Origin: Candidatus Omnitrophota bacterium
GTDB taxonomy: Bacteria; Omnitrophota; Gorgyraeia; Aquiviventales; Aquiviventaceae
Assembly: GCA_016206675.1 (NCBI GenBank)
Contig: JACQRD010000067.1
Location: 1 to 49,614 of the forward strand
DNA: 49,614 nt
Reading direction: 5' to 3'
Made by a program: the position numbers and the translations under genes. Shown here in pieces: positions 33,133 through 39,222 of this stretch (positions within the stretch are counted from its first letter, which is position 1; each line of letters opens with the position of its first letter). The notes beneath the pieces were generated by a model, which was given only the letters and a program-made list of their open reading frames with translations, had not been told where the DNA came from and did no database searches.

Positions 33133-33188
33133 CTAGACCCGAGACCCGTGACTCGCGACCCGAGTCTCGGGTCTCGAGTCTCGAGTCC
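33133..33188. repeat. Heptamer array H5 (GACTCGA/GTCTCGG type), encodes the RecO tail
   Basis: Eight units with strict 7-base period: GACTCGA-like units pass into GTCTCGG-like units, their near reverse complement. It is almost identical to H6, 780 bases away, differing at only a few bases. On the minus strand it is read as the last 17-18 codons of recO and supplies the TAG stop. Confidence 0.88.
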
Positions 33189-33909
33189 ACCCAGCTAATG
33201 TCTTTAGCGGTCTATCCAGGCGCCAACGCAGGAACTCATCCAGCCGGCGGCGCAATCCTGGCAGCGCGTGAGCATCCAGGGCGATGGGCTGATCGCTCTC
33301 CGAGAGCCGCTCCAAGGTTTCCAACGTGCTGTGCAGCACCGGTTCGGCCTTCGGATCCTCGTGCAGACAGTTGGCGCACAGCAATCCGCCCTGCTGCGCG
33401 CTCCAGTAGCCGGCGTGATGCACCATCGCGCCACACCCGGTGCACTCATCCACCTGCGGCTGAAAGCCGGCCAGCCGCAGAAACCGCACGATGAAATGGG
33501 TCCGGATCATCGCGGGGTCGGATCCGGCCACGGCCAGATGCTCCAGCGCCGACTTCAGCAGCCGGTAGACCGCCGGCTGCGGCTCATTCAGCGGGACGAC
33601 CGTATCCACCAGATCGACGCACAGCGCAGCGCTGCGGGCGACCTCCAGTTCCTGCTGCAGTGCCGCCAGCGGAGCCAGCAGCTCGCATTGGCTGATGAGA
33701 TGGAGCTGGCTGGTGTGCGTGTCGTAGAAGACGATGCGGTTGACCGTCATCGGCTCCATGGCGCTGCGATGGCGGTTCGGCAGCTGGCGCAACCCCTTGA
33801 TGAGCCCTTTCAGCTTGCCGTAGCGGTCCGTCAGGCAGCTGACTACGACGCTGGTTTCACGGTAGAAATACCGGCGCAGGACGATGGCATCTGCTGCATG
33901 AATGCCCAT
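33133..33909 (-). CDS. recO: DNA repair protein RecO
   Basis: 258 residues from ATG 33909 (MGIHAADAIVLRRYFYRETSVVV), the natural start. The N-terminal OB fold is followed by helices and the zinc site CTGCG...LLCANC seen in many RecO proteins. RecO loads RecA onto SSB-coated single-stranded DNA with RecR. The last 18 residues (WTRDSRPETRVASHGSRV) are translated heptamer array H5 and nearly equal the tail of YbeY. No Shine-Dalgarno precedes the ATG, which stands four bases after array H6. Confidence 0.93.
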   Translation of the reverse strand: MGIHAADAIVLRRYFYRETSVVVSCLTDRYGKLKGLIKGLRQLPNRHRSAMEPMTVNRIVFYDTHTSQLHLISQCELLAPLAALQQELEVARSAALCVDLVDTVVPLNEPQPAVYRLLKSALEHLAVAGSDPAMIRTHFIVRFLRLAGFQPQVDECTGCGAMVHHAGYWSAQQGGLLCANCLHEDPKAEPVLHSTLETLERLSESDQPIALDAHALPGLRRRLDEFLRWRLDRPLKTLAGWTRDSRPETRVASHGSRV

Positions 33910-33911
33910 TG

Positions 33912-33968
33912 TTAGACCCGAGACCCGTGACTCGTGACCCGAGTCCCGAGTCTCGAGTCTCGAGTCCA
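33912..33968. repeat. Heptamer array H6 (GACTCGA/GTCTCGG type), encodes the YbeY tail
   Basis: Same array as H5 with a few substitutions, placed at the ybeY-recO junction. On the minus strand it encodes the last 17-18 codons of ybeY and its TAA stop, and ends four bases before the recO start codon. Confidence 0.88.
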
Positions 33969-34427
33969 ACGCTTGGTATCTTCCGAACAGTTCGCCAATA
34001 GTCTATCTTCCAACTTTCGCATTTCTCGTTGCTGGGTGAGCGTGCGGTCGTCATGGCCGAGCCAGTGCAAAATGCCATGGACGACGTAGCGCGAGAGCTC
34101 CTGCGCGTACGACACGCCGTGGGCCTGGGCGTAGCGCTGCGCTTCCTTGGGTGCGACGAGCACCTCGCCGACAACCTGCCTGCGCCGTAGCGGCGCAGGC
34201 CAGCAGGTCGGCTCTCCCTCATACCGGAAACTGAGCACGTCGGTGGAGCGGTCGTGGCGCGTAAACCGGCGGTTGAGGCGGCGCATGCGCCCGGTGTCAA
34301 TGAAGGTGATGGCCAGCTCCCCGCCGCCACGGATCTTCAGCCGCCGCACCGCGGCGCGCGCCAGCTGTCGCATCCGGGCGGCGCTGACCGGGGCTTGCCG
34401 CTGGGCGTTGGTCACCCGCACCCGCAT
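33912..34427 (-). CDS. ybeY: Endoribonuclease YbeY (16S rRNA maturation)
   Basis: 171 residues. The zinc motif HGILHWLGHDD (HGxLHxxGHD) is intact, as is STDVLSFRYEGE. YbeY acts in 16S rRNA 3'-end processing and ribosome quality control. Two oddities: a 35-base palindrome (34174-34208) sits in frame after YEGEP, adding or replacing residues near CWPAPLRRRQ, and the last 18 residues (WTRDSRLGTRVTSHGSRV) are translated heptamer array H6. ATG 34427 overlaps the phoH stop (TGATG), the usual phoH-ybeY pairing. Confidence 0.94.
   Translation of the reverse strand: MRVRVTNAQRQAPVSAARMRQLARAAVRRLKIRGGGELAITFIDTGRMRRLNRRFTRHDRSTDVLSFRYEGEPTCWPAPLRRRQVVGEVLVAPKEAQRYAQAHGVSYAQELSRYVVHGILHWLGHDDRTLTQQREMRKLEDRLLANCSEDTKRWTRDSRLGTRVTSHGSRV
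34174..34208. repeat. Short palindromic element inside ybeY
   Basis: ACCTGC and GCAGGT form an outer stem around CTGCGCCG-TAG-CGGCGCAG. The 20 bases from 34175 match 19 of 20 bases at 40208 in dnaE. It is translated within YbeY. Confidence 0.7.
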
Positions 34428-35386
34428 CAGTGATGGTTGTGATTGATTTTGTCATAGGCGCTGATGATCGCCTGCACCAGCTCATGGCGTACCACGTCCT
34501 GCCCGCTGAAGAGCGCGAAGGCGATGCCGGGAATCTCCGCCAGGAGCGTCTGCACCTGGATCAGGCCGGAGGACTTCTCTGGCGGCAAGTCGATCTGCGT
34601 GACGTCGCCGGTCACCACGGCCTTCGAATCGAACCCGAGCCGGGTGAGGAACATTTTCATTTGCTCCGGGGTGGTGTTCTGTGCCTCATCCAGGACGATA
34701 AAGGAGTCGTTCAAGGTGCGGCCGCGCATGAAGGCCAGCGGGGCGACCTCGATGATGCCGCGGTCGAGATACCGCTGCACCATGTCCATCTCCATCATCT
34801 CGTAGAGCGCGTCATAGAGCGGGCGCAGGTACGGGTTGATCTTCTCGGCCATGTCGCCCGGCAGATAGCCGAGCCGCTCCCCCGCCTCCACCGCCGGCCT
34901 CGCGAGGATGATGCGGGAGACCTCTCCCTTCGTGAGGCTCTCCACCGCCATGGCCATTGCTAAGAAACTCTTCCCTGTACCAGCGGGCCCGATAGCGAAG
35001 ACAATGTCGTGCTTGCGCATGGCGTCCACGTAGGCCTTTTGCCCCGGCGTGCGCGGAATCACGAACCGCCGCTTGGAGGGCACCTCGATGCGCTCCTGGT
35101 ACATCTGGCGCAGCTGGACGAGCTTCGAGTCCTGCAGCGCTCGCAGCGCGTAGTCGACGTCTTCCCGGCGCAGCGGAGCACCCGAGCGCACAATGACCAG
35201 CAGATCGTCAAAGAGCCGCGCGGCCTTCGCGATGACCTCCGGCTGGCCGGCGATCTTCATCTCCTCGGCGCGCATGACGACCGAGACGCCGAGCACCTGC
35301 TCGATGCGCCGCAGATGCTGGTCGTGCTTGCCGAAGAGCGCTTGCGCTTCCTGCGCGCCGCGCAGCGTCACCGATTGCTCAGCCAT
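34427..35386 (-). CDS. PhoH-family ATPase (PhoH-like, KH-containing)
   Basis: 319 residues. An N-terminal KH-like segment (residues about 20-75) precedes the RecA-like PhoH domain with Walker A GPAGTGKSFLA, PAVEAGERLGYLPGD, Walker B-type FIVLDEAQNTTPEQMKMFLTR and GDVTQIDLP. Such proteins, placed next to ybeY, are linked to RNA metabolism and stress; the reaction is not settled. The histidine-containing end (KINHNHH) is repeat-free. No Shine-Dalgarno is visible; array H7 ends eight bases before the ATG. Confidence 0.93.
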   Translation of the reverse strand: MAEQSVTLRGAQEAQALFGKHDQHLRRIEQVLGVSVVMRAEEMKIAGQPEVIAKAARLFDDLLVIVRSGAPLRREDVDYALRALQDSKLVQLRQMYQERIEVPSKRRFVIPRTPGQKAYVDAMRKHDIVFAIGPAGTGKSFLAMAMAVESLTKGEVSRIILARPAVEAGERLGYLPGDMAEKINPYLRPLYDALYEMMEMDMVQRYLDRGIIEVAPLAFMRGRTLNDSFIVLDEAQNTTPEQMKMFLTRLGFDSKAVVTGDVTQIDLPPEKSSGLIQVQTLLAEIPGIAFALFSGQDVVRHELVQAIISAYDKINHNHH

Positions 35387-35393
35387 CGCAATA

Positions 35394-35473
35394 CGGAAGC
35401 TGGACGTTGGAAGCTAGAAGCTGGAACAAGCCATGCGTTCTTTCCAGCTTCCAGCCTCCTGCTTCCAGCTTCA
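35394..35473. repeat. Heptamer array H7 (GAAGCTG / TTCCAGC, inverted halves)
   Basis: GAAGCTG-type units at 35395-35427 and TTCCAGC-type units at 35452-35473 are reverse complements around a spacer. It fills the gap between the LysM lipoprotein stop (35481) and the phoH start (35386). The heptamer is close to that of H4. Confidence 0.85.
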
Positions 35474-35480
35474 TGAGTGA

Positions 35481-36041
35481 TTACTTCTGAAATACCGTGC
35501 CGCCATCCTCATCCGATGAGCCGCGCGAAACCTTGCCGCGGGGAATGGTGATGGTCATGCCCGCCCGCAGCCGGTTGGGATCGCCCTTCAGCAGCTCGCG
35601 GTTGGCCTCCAGCAGCCGAGGCCACTGGGTCGCCTTGCCGTAGACTTCCGGCTTGGCCGCGATCGACCAGAGCGACTCCCCCTTCTGGACGACGTAACTC
35701 TCCACAGGGCCGGCGGCCTCTTCGGCATCCTGCGACGGTGGTGCTCCCACGCGCACGGCGGAAGACTGGCGGGCGGATGGCGCAAGCGCGCCCGCGCCTG
35801 CAGACTTTTTCGGCTTGTAGAAGCTCGGGAGTTCAATGTCAGTTTCAATGATTTGGCGCGTGGTGCGCGTCTCGCCGGCCTCCGGCGGCGTGCCCAGCAA
35901 ATAGCCCCGGTTGCCGCCGGTCAGCTCCAGATCGACGCGCGGTACGTCGGTGACCCGTGTGGCTACGCGCGTCGGCGCCTTACACCCTGCAATTATGAAC
36001 ACGCCTGTCGCACTCAGAACTACAGCAGCCGCCCGATGCAT
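35481..36041 (-). CDS. LysM-domain lipoprotein
   Basis: 186 residues from ATG 36041, with AAGGAGG five bases upstream; the earlier in-frame start lies before that site. The lipobox is FIIAGC, so Cys20 would be lipidated. A middle low-complexity part leads to one LysM domain (YVVQKGESLWSIAAKPEVYG... then LRAGMTITIPRG, about residues 112-172). LysM binds peptidoglycan, so the protein probably ties an envelope layer to the wall; no enzyme domain is present. It lies between aspS and phoH in the long minus-strand run. Confidence 0.88.
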   Translation of the reverse strand: MHRAAAVVLSATGVFIIAGCKAPTRVATRVTDVPRVDLELTGGNRGYLLGTPPEAGETRTTRQIIETDIELPSFYKPKKSAGAGALAPSARQSSAVRVGAPPSQDAEEAAGPVESYVVQKGESLWSIAAKPEVYGKATQWPRLLEANRELLKGDPNRLRAGMTITIPRGKVSRGSSDEDGGTVFQK

Positions 36042-36063
36042 CTCATCCTCCTTGTTCGAAAGC

Positions 36064-36117
36064 CCCAAATCCTAAACGGTTTGGTCTTGGTGCTTGGAAT
36101 TTGGTCATTGGTCATTT
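36064..36117. repeat. Heptamer array H8 (TTGGTCA type)
   Basis: TTGGTCT, TGGTGCT, TGGAATT, TGGTCAT and TGGTCAT run at 7-base spacing. The aspS stop codon (minus strand TGA at 36114-36112) lies in its outermost unit. Unlike most arrays it is followed by a good Shine-Dalgarno for the next gene. Confidence 0.65.
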
Positions 36118-37503
36118 CACTGGGGTCAAGAGGGCGATGTTGAGTTCCTTGAGCTGTGCTTGGGTCACCGGCGATGGCGCATCGGTGACCAAATCGGCGG
36201 CCTTCGACGTTTTCGGAAAGGCGATCACGTCCCGGATCGACGGCGCGCTGGTGAGCAGCGCGACGAAGCGGTCCAGCCCGATGGCGAAGCCGCCATGCGG
36301 GGGGGCGCCGTACGAAAACGCCTTGAGCAGAAAACCGAACCGCTCCTGGATCACCTGCTCGCTTAAGCCCAGCACCTCAAAGACCTGATGCTGCAGATCC
36401 GACTGATGGATTCTGATGCTGCCGGAGCCCAGCTCGGTGCCGTTGAGCACCAGGTCATACGCCCGCGCCCTGACCTTCCCCGTGTCGCTGCGCAGCCGCC
36501 CCGCGTCGTCGGGATGCGGCGCGGTAAACGGGTGGTGCTCGGCATCCCAGCGCTTCGCGTCGGCATCCCAGCGAAAGAGCGGAAACTCCGTGATCCAGCA
36601 GAAGGCCCAGGGCTGCTGCGGGGTGCGCAAATCAGGCTTGTCGGTCTGATGCGTGGCCATCGCCTCCTGATGCGTCAGGCGCGGAAAGGGCGCAGCCAGC
36701 GGCACCTTCAAGACCTCCTCAAAGACCCGGCGAATCGCCCGCTCGACCACCCCGTAGATGTCCTCCTCATCCACAAAGGACATTTCCAGATCCAACTGCG
36801 TGAACTCCGGCTGCCGGTCGGCGCGCAAATCCTCATCGCGGAAGCAGCGCGCCACCTGCATGTACCGCTCAAGGCCTGACACCATTAGCAGCTGCTTGAA
36901 GAGCTGCGGCGACTGCGGCAGTGCGAAAAATCGGCCCGGGTTCAACCGCGAGGGCACCAAGTAGTCGCGCGCCCCCTCAGGGGTGGACTTCGTCAGGATC
37001 GGCGTTTCGATCTCGAGGAACCCCTCTTCATGCAAAGCCTGGCGCAGGCGGTGGATGACTTGATGGCGCAGGATCAGCTTTTGCTGCATCGCGGGCCGGC
37101 GCAAGTCGATGTAGCGCCACTGCATGCGGACGTCCTCCGAGGCTTCGAGCTGGTCGTCCACCTCGAAGGGCGGCGGCTGCGCCGGGTTGAGTACCTCAAC
37201 GGCCGTGGCCGACACCTCCACCATGCCGGAGGGGATCTTGGGATTTTCGGTGCCTTTCGGCCGCGCGCCGACCATGCCCGTGATTTTCAAGACGTACTCC
37301 GGGCCGAACGATTTCGCCTGCTGATGGAGGCCGGCGTCTTTCTTGGCGTTGAAAACCACCTGCGCGAGGCCGGAGCGGTCGCGCAGATCGACGAAGCTTA
37401 AGCCGCCGTGGTCGCGCCGGCGGTGCAGCCAGCCGCAGAGCGTCACCGAGGAGCCGATGTGCGACTCCTTCAGCTCGCCGCAGCCGTGGCTCCTCAATGA
37501 CAT
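36112..37503 (-). CDS. aspS: Aspartate-tRNA ligase, bacterial type lacking the GAD insertion domain
   Basis: 463 residues against about 590 for bacterial AspRS. The anticodon OB fold (LCGWLHRRRDHGGLSFVDLRD), motif 2 (RCFRDEDLRADRQPEFTQLDLE) and motif 3 (GLDRFVALL) are clearly bacterial. After the conserved DKPDLR the sequence passes straight to WAFCWITEFPLF and HHPFTAPHPDD; the roughly 125-residue GAD domain found there in E. coli AspRS is missing. The frame is intact and all class II motifs remain, so it should still make Asp-tRNA. The start overlaps the hisS stop by 10 bases. Confidence 0.95.
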   Translation of the reverse strand: MSLRSHGCGELKESHIGSSVTLCGWLHRRRDHGGLSFVDLRDRSGLAQVVFNAKKDAGLHQQAKSFGPEYVLKITGMVGARPKGTENPKIPSGMVEVSATAVEVLNPAQPPPFEVDDQLEASEDVRMQWRYIDLRRPAMQQKLILRHQVIHRLRQALHEEGFLEIETPILTKSTPEGARDYLVPSRLNPGRFFALPQSPQLFKQLLMVSGLERYMQVARCFRDEDLRADRQPEFTQLDLEMSFVDEEDIYGVVERAIRRVFEEVLKVPLAAPFPRLTHQEAMATHQTDKPDLRTPQQPWAFCWITEFPLFRWDADAKRWDAEHHPFTAPHPDDAGRLRSDTGKVRARAYDLVLNGTELGSGSIRIHQSDLQHQVFEVLGLSEQVIQERFGFLLKAFSYGAPPHGGFAIGLDRFVALLTSAPSIRDVIAFPKTSKAADLVTDAPSPVTQAQLKELNIALLTPVK

Positions 37504-38771
37504 GCGTGGCCCGTGCGCTTGCCGACCGATTCGGCAAATTTCTCAACGGCGACCGTTTCTTGCGATTGCGCGTCCAAATCCTTCAAGGTGATCGCACCCT
37601 GCTCCAGCTCTTTCTCGCCAAGAATCGCCACGAATTTGCAGCCGGCCTTATCCGCCTCGCGCAGCTGCGCCTTGAGGCTTTTGCCGTCGTAATCCATGAG
37701 CACCTGCACGCCCTGGGCGCGCAGCTGCGTCACCTGCTGGAAGGCCCGCCCGATGAGCGCGGGCTGTGCCACGGCAAGATACACGCCGTGGCGCTTCGGG
37801 CGTTCAACCGGTGCTGGCACAGCGCCCTGCGCCATCAGGATCCGCTCGATGCCGGCGGCAAAACCCACCGCGCCCAGCGCCGGCCCGCCAAGGTCCTCCA
37901 CCAGGTGATTGTACCGCCCGCCGGCGGCCACCGCATCCTGCGCGCCGAGGCCTTTGGCGCGGACTTCAAACACCGTCTGCGTGTAGTAGTCCAGGCCGCG
38001 GGCGAAGACCTGCGTATCATCGAACGCCACGCCGTTCTGCCCCAACCCCTGCCGCACCGCCGTGAAGTGCGCTTCGCAGTTGCCGCACAAGAGAAACGGA
38101 GACCCCGTGATCGCGCCCCACGCAATGCCGTGGCAGGAGGGGTTCTGGCAGTCAAGCACCCGGAAGACGTTCTTGTCGAATCGCTTCTGGCACTCCTGGC
38201 AGAGCTTCGCCCGCTGGGAGGCGAGTCGCTCGCGCAGCTGGGCGGCGGAGCGCTGCTGATCCTCCCGGCAGCCCATGCTGGAGAGCCACACGGTCGTCTC
38301 CGTCACGCCGCAGGCGTTCAGGATGTCCAGGCACAAGAGGATCACCTCGACATCGATCCAGGGGCTGTAGGAGCCGATGGCTTCGACCCCGTATTGATGA
38401 AACTGGCGCAGCCGCCCGGCCTGCGGGCGCTCCGCCCGGAACATCGGCCCGAGGTAGAAGAGCTTGGCGAAGCCGATCGTCTTGTGGAGGTTGTGCTCCA
38501 GGTAGGCCCGCACCACCGAGGCGGTGCCTTCCGGCCGCAGCACGATGTCATGCCCGCCCCGGTCCTCGAACCGGAACATTTCCTTCTGCACGATGTCGGT
38601 GGTTTCGCCGAGGGTGCGCAGAAAGAGCGCGGCATCCTCGATGACGGGCGTGCGGATTTCGCCGTAGCCGTGCGCGCGGCAGAGCCGCTTGACATGGTGC
38701 TCAACGGCCGCCCAGCGCCGGGCGTCGTCACCGAAGAGGTCGGTTGTGCCCCGTAAGGCCTGAATTGCCAT
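37494..38771 (-). CDS. hisS: Histidine-tRNA ligase
   Basis: 425 residues. Class II core motifs are LRPEGTASVVRAYLEH (motif 2) and GAVGFAAGIERIL (motif 3); the histidine-specific ARGLDYYTQTVFEV is present, followed by the C-terminal anticodon domain. The insertion domain carries paired cysteines (LCQEC, LDCQNPSC, LCGNC), which look like a metal site. A GGGGTG lies seven bases before ATG 38771. It forms a pair with aspS, an old and common gene order. Array H9 lies 20 bases upstream of the start. Confidence 0.96.
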   Translation of the reverse strand: MAIQALRGTTDLFGDDARRWAAVEHHVKRLCRAHGYGEIRTPVIEDAALFLRTLGETTDIVQKEMFRFEDRGGHDIVLRPEGTASVVRAYLEHNLHKTIGFAKLFYLGPMFRAERPQAGRLRQFHQYGVEAIGSYSPWIDVEVILLCLDILNACGVTETTVWLSSMGCREDQQRSAAQLRERLASQRAKLCQECQKRFDKNVFRVLDCQNPSCHGIAWGAITGSPFLLCGNCEAHFTAVRQGLGQNGVAFDDTQVFARGLDYYTQTVFEVRAKGLGAQDAVAAGGRYNHLVEDLGGPALGAVGFAAGIERILMAQGAVPAPVERPKRHGVYLAVAQPALIGRAFQQVTQLRAQGVQVLMDYDGKSLKAQLREADKAGCKFVAILGEKELEQGAITLKDLDAQSQETVAVEKFAESVGKRTGHACH

Positions 38772-38790
38772 CGGCTAACACCCCGTGATC

Positions 38791-38866
38791 ATTGCGGATT
38801 GCGGAATGCGGATTGCGGATTTGGAAAGCCGAAAATCCGAACTCCGCAATCCGAAATCCGCAATTA
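38791..38866. repeat. Heptamer array H9 (ATTGCGG / AATCCGC, inverted halves)
   Basis: Four ATTGCGG-type units (38791-38818) and, after a spacer, four AATCCGC/AATCCGA-type units (38833-38866), which are their reverse complements. This is the most regular array of the window. It lies in the 137-base gap between the HU/IHF gene and hisS. Confidence 0.9.
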
Positions 38867-38908
38867 GGCGGGCTATAACGCAGGCTCTCTGAACGTCCGT
38901 TAAGAGAA

Positions 38909-39187
38909 CTACTTGATGTCCTGGCGCATGAGCAGGCCAGGTTTGAACACCACGACGCGCTTGGACGGCACGGGCACCTCTTGGCCGGTCTTGGGGTTGC
39001 GGCCGCGGCGCGGAGCCCGTTGCCGAACCTTGAAAACGCCGAAGTTGCGCAACTCCACGGTATGCCCGTCCTTCAAGCCCTGGATGAGGTGGTCTAAGGT
39101 CTTCTGGATCACCCGCTTGGCGTCCACCTGGGTAATGCCGGTTTCCTTGGAGACCGTTAGCACTAAGTCCTTCTTAGTCAGCGCCAT
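38909..39187 (-). CDS. HU/IHF-family DNA-binding protein
   Basis: 92 residues from ATG 39187 (MALTKKDLVLTVSKETGIT); a longer frame from 39226 would overlap dnaE. The family body is complete: NFGVFKVRQRAPRRGRNPKTGQ includes the DNA-intercalating arm with the conserved Pro (PKTG) and the end VVVFKPG. The arm sequence GRNPKTGQEVPVP is closer to IHF-like proteins than to HU. It bends DNA and organises the nucleoid. It stands 35 bases after dnaE. Confidence 0.95.
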   Translation of the reverse strand: MALTKKDLVLTVSKETGITQVDAKRVIQKTLDHLIQGLKDGHTVELRNFGVFKVRQRAPRRGRNPKTGQEVPVPSKRVVVFKPGLLMRQDIK

Positions 39188-39222
39188 AGGAAGGGCTAGC
39201 GTAGCATCGGCAGCTAGGCTTG

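Noticed and set aside
36112..37503. aspS as an archaeal/eukaryal-type enzyme because it is short
   Set aside because: Its OB fold, DEDLRADRQPEF and HHPFTAP motifs are bacterial; only the GAD domain is missing.
38152..38271. Cysteine cluster of HisRS as a novel zinc finger insertion
   Set aside because: Paired cysteines at this site occur in many bacterial HisRS insertion domains, so it is not new by itself.
38791..38866. Heptamer arrays as CRISPR arrays
   Set aside because: Units are 7 bases with no unique spacers, halves are inverted, and no cas genes are present.
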